DNA of 18,002 nt from Sphingomonas sp. (GTDB taxonomy: Bacteria; Pseudomonadota; Alphaproteobacteria; Sphingomonadales; Sphingomonadaceae). The stretch is taken from NCBI GenBank assembly GCA_025935515.1, contig JAICVC010000028.1, positions 1-18,002 on the forward strand, read 5' to 3'. The position numbers and the translations under genes are program-made. The notes beneath the pieces are model-generated. The model did no database searches, was not told the origin of the DNA, and saw only the letters and a program-made list of their open reading frames with translations. Shown here piece by piece: positions 12,727 to 18,002 of the stretch; positions within the stretch are counted from its first letter, which is position 1; the number at the start of each line of letters is the position of its first letter.

Positions 12727-13407
12727 GTGACGCGTAAGAGCACCGTCATATTCTTCACGATTGCGTTGGTCGGTTCGCTCGCAAGCTGCACGACGAAGCC
12801 TGGGCTGCGCCCCGGCGTTCGTGCAAGCGTCGAAGTCGGGCCGCCGCTCAAGGCCGAAAGATGGAAGGCCGTTGCCACCGCGGCCGACGAGGACCGGCTC
12901 GCGCGGCTCGGGCTGGCATGGCAGGAAGCGCTCGACGATGCCGGCAAAACCAATGCGGCGGACATCCGGCGCGAGGGCAAGCTGCTGTTGCCGCGCTCGG
13001 CGCTGCCACGGCCGGAGCCCACCCCCGGGAGCTACAATTGCCGGCTCATCAAGCTCGGCAGCGCGACCCCGAAGGGGAAGACGTTCGAGACGTTCAAACC
13101 CTTCTTCTGCTACGTCGAGATCGAGGACGATCTGCTGACGATCGTCAAGCAGACTGGCAGCCAACGTCCGGCCGGGCGGCTGTGGGCGGACGATGAGCCG
13201 ACCCGTCTTATATTCCTCGGCAGCCTCGCGCTTGGTGACGAGACCGCGCCACTCGCTTATGGCGACGATCCCAAGCGCAACATGGCCGGCGTGCTCGAGC
13301 GAATTGCGCCCTTCAAATGGCGGCTGGTCATTCCCTGGCCGCAAAGCAGCTCGAAGCTTGACGTGTTCGAGCTGACGCCCGTGGACTTCGCCCAGCAGCC
13401 GCAATGA
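12727..13407 (+). CDS. DUF4893 lipoprotein
   Basis: The protein has 226 residues from GTG 12727 with GGAGGG about ten bases upstream. MTRKSTVIFFTIALVGSLAS followed by CTT is a lipoprotein signal with lipobox LASC. The mature domain follows the DUF4893 pattern: W-x-A near DEDRLARLGLAWQEAL, then the central PTPGSYNCRLIKLG, FFCYVEIEDD, KQTGSQRPAGRLW, LIFLGSLALGDE, GVLERIAPFKWRLVIPWP and a terminal LDVFEL. This family is confined largely to sphingomonads and relatives and has no assigned function. Attachment to the outer or inner membrane facing the periplasm is expected. It heads the six-gene operon; its stop overlaps the next start by 4 bp (ATGA). Confidence 0.9.
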   Translation: MTRKSTVIFFTIALVGSLASCTTKPGLRPGVRASVEVGPPLKAERWKAVATAADEDRLARLGLAWQEALDDAGKTNAADIRREGKLLLPRSALPRPEPTPGSYNCRLIKLGSATPKGKTFETFKPFFCYVEIEDDLLTIVKQTGSQRPAGRLWADDEPTRLIFLGSLALGDETAPLAYGDDPKRNMAGVLERIAPFKWRLVIPWPQSSSKLDVFELTPVDFAQQPQ

Positions 13408-13772
13408 GCGAAGCAGGGTTGCTGGCGGATCCTGCCGAGGTCCGCGCCATCCTGGTCTCGTCCGCGCAAGCGGGCGAGCCGATCAGCTACTCCGAAGTGC
13501 TAGAGCTGCTCGGCCACCATTTCACCCGGCCCAAGATGCGCGCGCTGTGCAAGGTTCTCGCCTATATCGACGACGAGGCAGCGGAGCACGGCGAGCCCGA
13601 GCTCGCGGTGCTGGTCGTGCGGCAGTCGGACGGACTGCCCGGACAGGGCTGGTGGGTCGGCGGCGCGAAGAAGCATGGCTACACCGGTCTGTGGGAGGGT
13701 CCGAAGGCGGCACGGCTGATCCGCAAGATCCAGCGCGAGGCGTTCGATTATTGGGCGGGACGAGACGGCTAG
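13404..13772 (+). CDS. Conserved small cytoplasmic protein, unknown function
   Basis: The protein has 122 residues from ATG 13404, translationally coupled to the DUF4893 gene. The N-terminal half looks like a helical wHTH-style unit (VRAILVSSAQAGEPISYSEV, then LELLGHHFTRPKMRALCKVL). The second half includes GEPELAVLVVRQSDGLPGQG and WWVGGAKKHGYTG. The order YSEV, then VV-R-x-DG-LPG, then G-GG-K faintly recalls the alkyltransferase-like (MGMT/ATL) C-terminal domain without its PCHR cysteine. The resemblance is weak and no function follows from it. It has no signal peptide or membrane segment. The 22-bp gap to the RluA-family gene contains no obvious promoter. Confidence 0.78.
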   Translation: MSEAGLLADPAEVRAILVSSAQAGEPISYSEVLELLGHHFTRPKMRALCKVLAYIDDEAAEHGEPELAVLVVRQSDGLPGQGWWVGGAKKHGYTGLWEGPKAARLIRKIQREAFDYWAGRDG

Positions 13773-13794
13773 CATTCGCTAAGCGCCCGCCATC

Positions 13795-14889
13795 GTGAGT
13801 GACGTCCGTACCTTCACCGTCAGCGAAGATGACGACGGCATCCGCCTCGACCGCTGGTTCAAGCGGCACCTGCCCGAGGTCAGCTTCAATCTCGTCTCGC
13901 GCTGGGCGCGGACCGGGCAGTTGCGCCTCGCCGGCAAGCGCGCGGTGCCGGGGGATCGGGTCGAGGCAGGGCAGGAAATCCGCGTACCGCCACTCGACCC
14001 TGCGCCGCCGCGACCCGAGCGAATGAAGCCGAAAGGGGACCCGCTGACGGCCGACGAAGAGCAGTTCGTCCGCGACATGGTGATTTATGAGGACCCCGGC
14101 GCGTTCGTCCTCAACAAGCCGCCGGGCCTCGCCACGCAAGGCGGCACCAAGACGCATCAGCATCTCGATCGGCTGCTCGACGGCCTGGCCGACGAGCGCG
14201 GGCGGCCGAAGCTCGTGCACCGGCTCGACAAGGACACGTCCGGCGCGCTGCTGGTGGCGCGGACCGCGCGCTCGGCGGGCCATTTCGCCAAGGCCTTCTC
14301 CGGCCGCACGGCGCGCAAGCTCTATTGGGCGATCGTCGTCGGCGTCCCCGATACAGACGAGGGCGTGATCGACGCGCCGCTGGCCAAGCAGCCCGGTACC
14401 GGCGGCGAGAAGATGCACATCAGCGAGGAGCACGGGCTTCCGGCCAAAACCCGCTGGCGGCTGATCGACCGCGCCGGCAACCGTGCCGCCTGGGTCGAGC
14501 TGCAGCCGCTCACCGGCCGTACGCATCAGCTGCGCGCGCACATGGCCGCGCTTGGCCATCCGATCGTCGGCGATGCAAAATACGGCGGCGCCGAAGCGTT
14601 CCTGACCGGCGGGATCAGCCGCAAGCTGCACCTTCACGCGCGGCGGATTCGGATCGATGCGCCGGATGGGGGCAAAATCGATATAGGGGCCGAGCTGCCG
14701 GCGCATTTCGCGGAAAGCCTGACCATGCTGGGGTTCAGCCCGATGGCCGGCGATTCGATGTCGTTGGAACAGCCCAAGCCGGCGGGATCGCCGCAGCGCA
14801 AGGTTGCAGCAGCCGCCAAGGCTCGCCGTCGGGAACGGCGCGGCGAGCGCCGCGCCCGGGGGTCGCCAGGCAAGGCCAAGCGGCGGTGA
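13795..14889 (+). CDS. RluA/RluC-family pseudouridine synthase with basic tail
   Basis: The protein has 364 residues from GTG 13795; no good RBS is visible, but the product opens as an RluC-type protein should (FTVSEDDDGIRLDRWFKRH). Residues about 10-65 form an S4 RNA-binding domain. The PseudoU_synth_2 catalytic domain spans about 95-290, with KPPGLATQGG, the catalytic aspartate D145 in VHRLDKDTSGALLVAR, RKLYWAIV, and the closing LTGRTHQLRAHMAALGHPI and GDAKYGG. Such enzymes isomerise specific uridines in 23S rRNA or tRNA; the closest match by layout is RluC, but the target site cannot be read from sequence. The last 30 residues are Arg/Lys/Ala-rich, likely a disordered RNA-binding tail. Its TGA overlaps the next start as GTGA. 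Confidence 0.93.
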   Translation: MSDVRTFTVSEDDDGIRLDRWFKRHLPEVSFNLVSRWARTGQLRLAGKRAVPGDRVEAGQEIRVPPLDPAPPRPERMKPKGDPLTADEEQFVRDMVIYEDPGAFVLNKPPGLATQGGTKTHQHLDRLLDGLADERGRPKLVHRLDKDTSGALLVARTARSAGHFAKAFSGRTARKLYWAIVVGVPDTDEGVIDAPLAKQPGTGGEKMHISEEHGLPAKTRWRLIDRAGNRAAWVELQPLTGRTHQLRAHMAALGHPIVGDAKYGGAEAFLTGGISRKLHLHARRIRIDAPDGGKIDIGAELPAHFAESLTMLGFSPMAGDSMSLEQPKPAGSPQRKVAAAAKARRRERRGERRARGSPGKAKRR

Positions 14890-15551
14890 ACCGCCTCGCC
14901 ATTTTCGATTGCGACGGCACGCTGGTCGACAGCGGCGCGCCGATCTACGCCGCGCTGAAGACCAGCCTCGAGCGGAACGGGATTCCCGTGCCACCCCCGA
15001 GCCTCTCACGGCGGGTGATCGGGCTCAGCCTGACCGAGGCGATGGCGGCGCTCCTGCCCAGCGAGACTGCAGGGCGCCACGCCCAACTCGCCGACGATTA
15101 CCGGCGGGCGTTCATGGACTTGCGCGCCGCTGGCGAGGTCGAAGAGCCGTTGTTCGACGGCGTGCTCGATCTGCTCGACGCGCTGGAAGCGGAGGGCTGG
15201 CTGCTGGCGGTCGCGACCGGCAAGTCGGACCGGGGCCTCAACCACTGTCTCGACCGTCACGGCATCCATGCGCGCTTCGTGTCGCTGCAGACGGCCGACC
15301 GTCATCCGTCCAAGCCGCATCCGTCGATGGTTGATCAGGCGATTGCCGATGCCGGCGCGTCGCCGGGGACGACGATTGTCGTCGGCGATACGAGCTTCGA
15401 CATGGCGATGGCGGCGAACGCCGGCGCGACGGGCATCGGCGCGGGCTGGGGTTATCATGAGCCCAGGGAGCTGATCGCGGCCGGCGCGGTGGCGGTCGCC
15501 CATGCGCCAGCAGATGTCCTGATGATCATTGGGAGCCATGTTGATGGATGA
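14886..15551 (+). CDS. HAD-superfamily phosphatase, phosphoglycolate-phosphatase-like
   Basis: The protein has 221 residues from GTG 14886, overlapping the RluA-family stop by 4 bp. Motif I is FDCDGTLVDS with the nucleophile D8 and acid/base D10. A helical cap (about 16-80) follows. Motif II is in VATGKSDRG. Motif III Lys is near PSKPHPSM, and motif IV is VVGDTSFDMAMAANAGA. The cap size and DGTLVDS opening fit subfamily IA enzymes such as phosphoglycolate phosphatase (Gph) or beta-phosphoglucomutase-like proteins. The substrate is uncertain, so no symbol is given. Its position between an rRNA-type modification enzyme and an ATP synthase chaperone is probably a historical grouping rather than a pathway. 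Confidence 0.92.
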   Translation: MNRLAIFDCDGTLVDSGAPIYAALKTSLERNGIPVPPPSLSRRVIGLSLTEAMAALLPSETAGRHAQLADDYRRAFMDLRAAGEVEEPLFDGVLDLLDALEAEGWLLAVATGKSDRGLNHCLDRHGIHARFVSLQTADRHPSKPHPSMVDQAIADAGASPGTTIVVGDTSFDMAMAANAGATGIGAGWGYHEPRELIAAGAVAVAHAPADVLMIIGSHVDG

Positions 15552-15774
15552 GGACCGAAAGGCGCGCAACCGCCTGCTCGCCTATACCGCGGTCCGTGCC
15601 GGCGGGCTGGCGGTTTTCTTCCTCGGGATCGCGATCATGTACACCGGCCTGCTGCGGGCGGGGGGCTGGCCGCAAATCGGTGCGATCGTCGCGATCATGG
15701 GCGTGATCGATGCGCTGTTCGCGCCGCGCCTGCTCAAGAAGGCCTGGGACGAACAGGACCGGCAAGGGCGGTGA
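15544..15774 (+). CDS. Small two-helix membrane protein
   Basis: The protein has 76 residues. ATG 15544 is chosen because GGGAG (15531-15535) lies eight bases upstream; ATG 15538 would leave only two. It overlaps the HAD gene by 8 bp and its TGA overlaps the ATP12 start as GTGA. Two hydrophobic segments, GGLAVFFLGIAIMYTGLL and IGAIVAIMGVIDALF, connect through GGWPQ. Charged ends (MDEDRKARNR and KKAWDEQDRQGR) would lie in the cytoplasm. Function is unknown. Its tight placement before the ATP12 gene raises, without proving, a link to F1F0 assembly. Confidence 0.82.
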   Translation: MDEDRKARNRLLAYTAVRAGGLAVFFLGIAIMYTGLLRAGGWPQIGAIVAIMGVIDALFAPRLLKKAWDEQDRQGR

Positions 15775-16463
15775 AGCGCTTCTGGAAGGAGGTCGGTGTC
15801 GAGCAGAGAGGCGCGGGCTGGGCGATCAGGCTCGATGGCCGGGCAGTCAGGACGCCCGCCCGCGCCGCGCTGGCAGTACCGACGGAAAGGCTGGCCGAGG
15901 CCATTGCCGAGGAATGGCGCGGGGTGGGCGACACGATCGAGCCGCGCATGATGCGGCTGACCGGGCTCGCCAATGCCGCGATCGATCGCGTCAACCCCGA
16001 CCGCCAAGCCTTTGCCGAAGGGCTGGCGCGCTACGCCCAAGCCGATCTGGCCTGCTATCGCGCGGATGGCCCGCGCGAGCTCGTCGCGCGCCAGGAGCAG
16101 GAGTGGGATTCGCTCCTCGCCTGGGCGCGGCGCCGCTACGACGTCGACTTCGCGACCACCTCGGGACTGATGCACGTCGCGCAGCCGGGGGCGACGGTCG
16201 AGCGCTTGGCCCATGCCGTCGCGGCGCTGGATGCATTTCGGCTTGCCGGCCTGTCGCCGCTGGTGACGATCGGCGGTTCGCTGGTGGCCGCGCTTGCAGT
16301 GGAGGAAAAGGCGATGACCCCAGCACAGGCGTGGGATGCAGTCAGTCTCGATGATCGCTGGCAGCTCGAGCGATGGGGCGCCGATGCGGAGGCGGAAGCA
16401 ACGCTCGGGATCCGTCGCCGCGACTTCCTCGCGGCGGCGAGCTTCCTCGAATTGGTTAGTTAG
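15771..16463 (+). CDS. ATP12 family F1-ATPase assembly chaperone
   Basis: The protein has 230 residues from GTG 15771. It begins KRFWKEVGVEQRGAGWAIRLDGR, the characteristic ATP12 N-terminal beta-domain, followed by RTPARAALAVPTERLAEAIAEEW. The helical C-terminal domain includes MMRLTGLANAAIDRV, DLACYRADGPRELVARQ, W-x-LL-W-ARRRYDV and LGIRRRDFLAAASFLELV. In mitochondria ATP12 binds the F1 alpha subunit during assembly, and the alphaproteobacterial homologs are thought to do likewise in the cytoplasm. It is the last gene of the operon; its TAG overlaps the end of convergent gmk by 8 bp. Confidence 0.94.
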   Translation: MKRFWKEVGVEQRGAGWAIRLDGRAVRTPARAALAVPTERLAEAIAEEWRGVGDTIEPRMMRLTGLANAAIDRVNPDRQAFAEGLARYAQADLACYRADGPRELVARQEQEWDSLLAWARRRYDVDFATTSGLMHVAQPGATVERLAHAVAALDAFRLAGLSPLVTIGGSLVAALAVEEKAMTPAQAWDAVSLDDRWQLERWGADAEAEATLGIRRRDFLAAASFLELVS

Positions 16464-17097
16464 GCCTCGCTACCAGCTCGCGGACGAAGCGGAGCAAATA
16501 GGGCTGGCGTTCGCGACGAAGCCGCTCTGCCGCGATGATCGCGCGGACATCCTCGAGGCATTTGTCCATGTCGTCGTTGATCAGGACATAGTCATATTCG
16601 GCCCAGTGGCCGATCTCCCCGGAGGCGCGCTTCATTCGGCTTGCGATGATTTCTTCACTGTCGGTCGCGCGCTCGTGCAGGCGACGTTCCAGCTCCCGCA
16701 TCGATGGCGGAAGAATGAAGATCAGAACCAGATCGGTGCGGAAGGCATATTCGAGCTGCTGTGTGCCCTGCCAGTCGATGTCGAACAATGTGTCGCGACC
16801 GGCCTTCAGCGCTTCCTTGATCGGTTCTTTCGGGCTGCCGTACATGTGGTCGAAAACGTAGGCCCACTCGGCAAATTCATCGGCTTTGATCAGCCGCTCG
16901 AATTCCGCAGTGTCGACGAAGTGATAATCGACTCCATGCACTTCTCCGGGCCGCATCGGGCGCGTGGTCGCGCTCACCGACATCGTGATGTTGTCGTCGG
17001 CGTCGAGCAGCATCCGGCTGATTGTGGATTTGCCCGCTCCTGAGGGGGACGAAAGGACGATCAGGAGGCCGCGGCGCTGACGGGTCGGTTGGTCCAT
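16456..17097 (-). CDS. gmk: Guanylate kinase
   Basis: The protein has 213 residues from ATG 17097, normal for the family. It phosphorylates GMP to GDP with ATP in the cytoplasm. The P-loop reads SSPSGAGKST (about 16-25). The GMP-binding segment follows with SVSATTRPMRPGEVHGVDYHF, then EFAEWAYVFDHMYGSPKEPI and the DIDWQG motif. RxxxR-type lid residues lie in ERRLHERATDS. It ends RELVARPN with TAA 16456-16458. The long upstream extension of this frame through the antisense of the phasin is an artefact. It is divergent from the phasin across a 124-bp gap rich in inverted repeats, and convergent and overlapping with the ATP12 gene. Confidence 0.97.
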   Translation of the reverse strand: MDQPTRQRRGLLIVLSSPSGAGKSTISRMLLDADDNITMSVSATTRPMRPGEVHGVDYHFVDTAEFERLIKADEFAEWAYVFDHMYGSPKEPIKEALKAGRDTLFDIDWQGTQQLEYAFRTDLVLIFILPPSMRELERRLHERATDSEEIIASRMKRASGEIGHWAEYDYVLINDDMDKCLEDVRAIIAAERLRRERQPYLLRFVRELVARPN

Positions 17098-17140
17098 GGC
17101 CGCTCTTGCTTCCGGCGAGCCGTGCGCGTCAAGCGATGGA

Positions 17141-17205
17141 ATGTTGCACTGCACAAAAAAGTGCTTGAAATGATGCGGCGCAATGCATATTGTGCACTGC
17201 AACAT
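17141..17205. promoter_or_regulatory. Phasin promoter with long inverted repeat, candidate PhaR operator
   Basis: A 16-bp inverted repeat with one mismatch flanks 33 bp: ATGTTGCACTGCACAA at 17141-17156 and TTGTGCACTGCAACAT at 17190-17205. Between them TTGAAA (17165-17170), a 17-nt spacer and TATTGT (17188-17193) form a likely promoter. The right arm overlaps the -10 and the left arm lies upstream of the -35, a geometry suited to repression by a DNA-looping or dimeric regulator. TGC/GCA-rich dyads are the sort bound by PhaR, the alphaproteobacterial PHA repressor that also binds PHA. Assignment to PhaR is inference. Confidence 0.6.
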
Positions 17206-17221
17206 ATTCGGAGGAAGTGTG

Positions 17222-17956
17222 ATGGCAGACGAAACCAAGGTTGAGGCCCAGGCAGTTGCAGAAGCTGCTGCCGAGGCTCCGGCCAAGGTGGCCGAAGCGG
17301 TCGCCGAGACGGTCGAGACCGTCGCCAAGGAGAGCGCCAAGGCTGCCAAGCGCAGCCGTGCCGCAACCCAGCGCCGCGTGAAGCGCCAGGCTGCCGCCCA
17401 AAAGACCGCGACGAAGGCTGCGGCCCGCCGCACCGCTCGCAAGACCCGCACCGCCGCCCGCAAGACTGCGGCTGCGGTCAACGAAAGGACCAACACCGTG
17501 AACAAGAATGCTTTCAAGGGCTTTGACGCCATCCCGGCGTTCGCGCCGTTCCAGAACATCCTGGCCGAAGCCAACGAGCGCAGCCAGGACCTCGTCAAGA
17601 AGAGCCAGAAGGTCGCCGAGGAGCTTGCTGACCTCGCCCGCGCCAACGTCGAGGCGGTCGTCGAGGCTGGCCGTGTTGCCACCGAGGGTGCGCGTTCGAT
17701 CAGCCAGAACGTCGTCGCCAAGCAGCGCGACGGCTTCGAGCAGGCCGCTGACGCGATCCGCTCGCTCGCCGAGGCCAAGAGCCCGACCGAGTATCTGCAG
17801 CTGCAGGGCGACTTCGCCCGCGCTTCGTTCGACCGTGCGGTCGCCGAAAGCTCGAAGCTGACCGAGTCGCTGGTCAAGCTCGCCGGCGAGGCATTCCAGC
17901 CGCTTTCGAACCGCGCTTCGGCCAACGCCGAGCGCTTCAACACCCTCGTTGCCTGA
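17222..17956 (+). CDS. Phasin family protein with basic histone-like N-terminal segment
   Basis: The protein has 244 residues from ATG 17222, with GGAGGAA in front; the earlier ATG 17183 would lie inside the promoter. Phasins coat PHA granules and limit their coalescence. Layout: an acidic Ala-rich stretch (1-37, AEAAAEAPAKVAEAVAETVE), a strongly basic Ala/Lys/Arg/Thr block (about 40-82, with AAKRSRAATQRRVKR and KTATKAAARRTARK), then the phasin domain from about 100 (FDAIPAFAPFQNILAEANER) to near the end, including SPTEYLQLQGDFARASFD. Long amphipathic helices are predicted throughout. The basic block resembles the histone-H1-like tail of Pseudomonas PhaF but sits at the N-terminus. This suggests granule-to-nucleoid tethering. 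Confidence 0.92.
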   Translation: MADETKVEAQAVAEAAAEAPAKVAEAVAETVETVAKESAKAAKRSRAATQRRVKRQAAAQKTATKAAARRTARKTRTAARKTAAAVNERTNTVNKNAFKGFDAIPAFAPFQNILAEANERSQDLVKKSQKVAEELADLARANVEAVVEAGRVATEGARSISQNVVAKQRDGFEQAADAIRSLAEAKSPTEYLQLQGDFARASFDRAVAESSKLTESLVKLAGEAFQPLSNRASANAERFNTLVA

Positions 17957-17983
17957 CCCTCTCCCCTCCTAAGTCAGGGCAAC
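17948..17983 (+). terminator. Hairpin overlapping the phasin stop codon
   Basis: GTTGCCTGAC (17948-17957) pairs with GTCAGGGCAAC (17973-17983) with one bulged base and a 15-nt C/T-rich loop. The stem includes the TGA stop. No T-tract follows, so a stability or Rho-related 3' end fits better than an intrinsic terminator. Confidence 0.45.
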
Positions 17984-18002
17984 GACTGTCGGCGGCCGCT
18001 CC

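Noticed and set aside
10869..13022. 717-codon minus-strand frame covering rarD and the small membrane gene
   Set aside because: Only the final 198 codons read as a known protein; the rest is an off-frame shadow of rarD.
13522..15009. 495-codon minus-strand frame opposite the pseudouridine synthase
   Set aside because: It is antisense to a clear RluA-family gene, with low-complexity translation and no start signal.
16456..17943. 495-codon minus-strand frame fusing antisense-phasin sequence to guanylate kinase
   Set aside because: Only the last 213 codons match guanylate kinase; the extension is antisense to the phasin and crosses its promoter.
1..18002. tRNA, rRNA, CRISPR array or complete insertion sequence
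   Set aside because: No cloverleaf, rRNA core sequence, regularly spaced direct repeats or transposase was found; the repeats are short dispersed palindromes only.

Overview
The window is GC-rich DNA with dense gene packing, many 4-bp start/stop overlaps, class I PhaC, ATP12, DUF4893 and RarD proteins and the RPE-type palindromes common in alphaproteobacteria. Together these point to an alphaproteobacterium, most likely a sphingomonad. This is inferred from protein style; no search was run.

Region 1 (1-~5750) is the accessory part. It opens with the 3' end of nrdB (class Ia ribonucleotide reductase R2). Next come a HEPN-motif gene broken by one apparent frameshift (907-1820), a small secreted protein (1903-2358), a twice-frameshifted remnant of a winged-helix-type gene on the minus strand (2428-2670), a mini zinc-ribbon protein (2709-2906) and another small exported protein (2979-3338). 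Two membrane-anchored staphylococcal-nuclease-like paralogs (3349-3939 and 4827-5408, both minus) flank a small plus-strand cassette: promoter, leader hairpin, a 28-aa ORF with a strong RBS, and a 74-aa ORF coupled to it by ATGA. The cassette is followed by a repeat-rich leader and a truncated gene at 4601. The second nuclease paralog is coupled to an HNH-fold gene (5405-5749). Both members of that pair have substitutions at expected catalytic positions. Dispersed palindromes litter this part, and one 66-bp copy sits in frame inside the first nuclease.

Region 2 (5830-8538) holds an NTF2-like protein, two exported proteins without assigned function, and a serine-hydrolase lipoprotein of the beta-lactamase/class C family.

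Region 3 (8594-12601) holds class I PHA synthase (phaC) with an overlapping GNAT acetyltransferase. A palindromic element separates these from a convergent minus-strand cluster: rarD, a small membrane protein, and a DUF1801/OmdA (YdeI-like) protein.

Region 4 (12727-16463) is a tightly packed six-gene plus-strand operon: DUF4893 lipoprotein, conserved small protein, RluA-family pseudouridine synthase, HAD phosphatase, small membrane protein, and ATP12 F1-ATPase assembly chaperone. It overlaps convergent gmk (16456-17097) by 8 bp. The window closes with a phasin (17222-17956) that has a histone-like basic N-terminal segment. Its promoter carries a widely spaced, nearly perfect inverted repeat, a candidate operator for a PhaR-type polyhydroxyalkanoate regulator. 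phaC and the phasin are the two PHA-granule genes here, about 7 kb apart.
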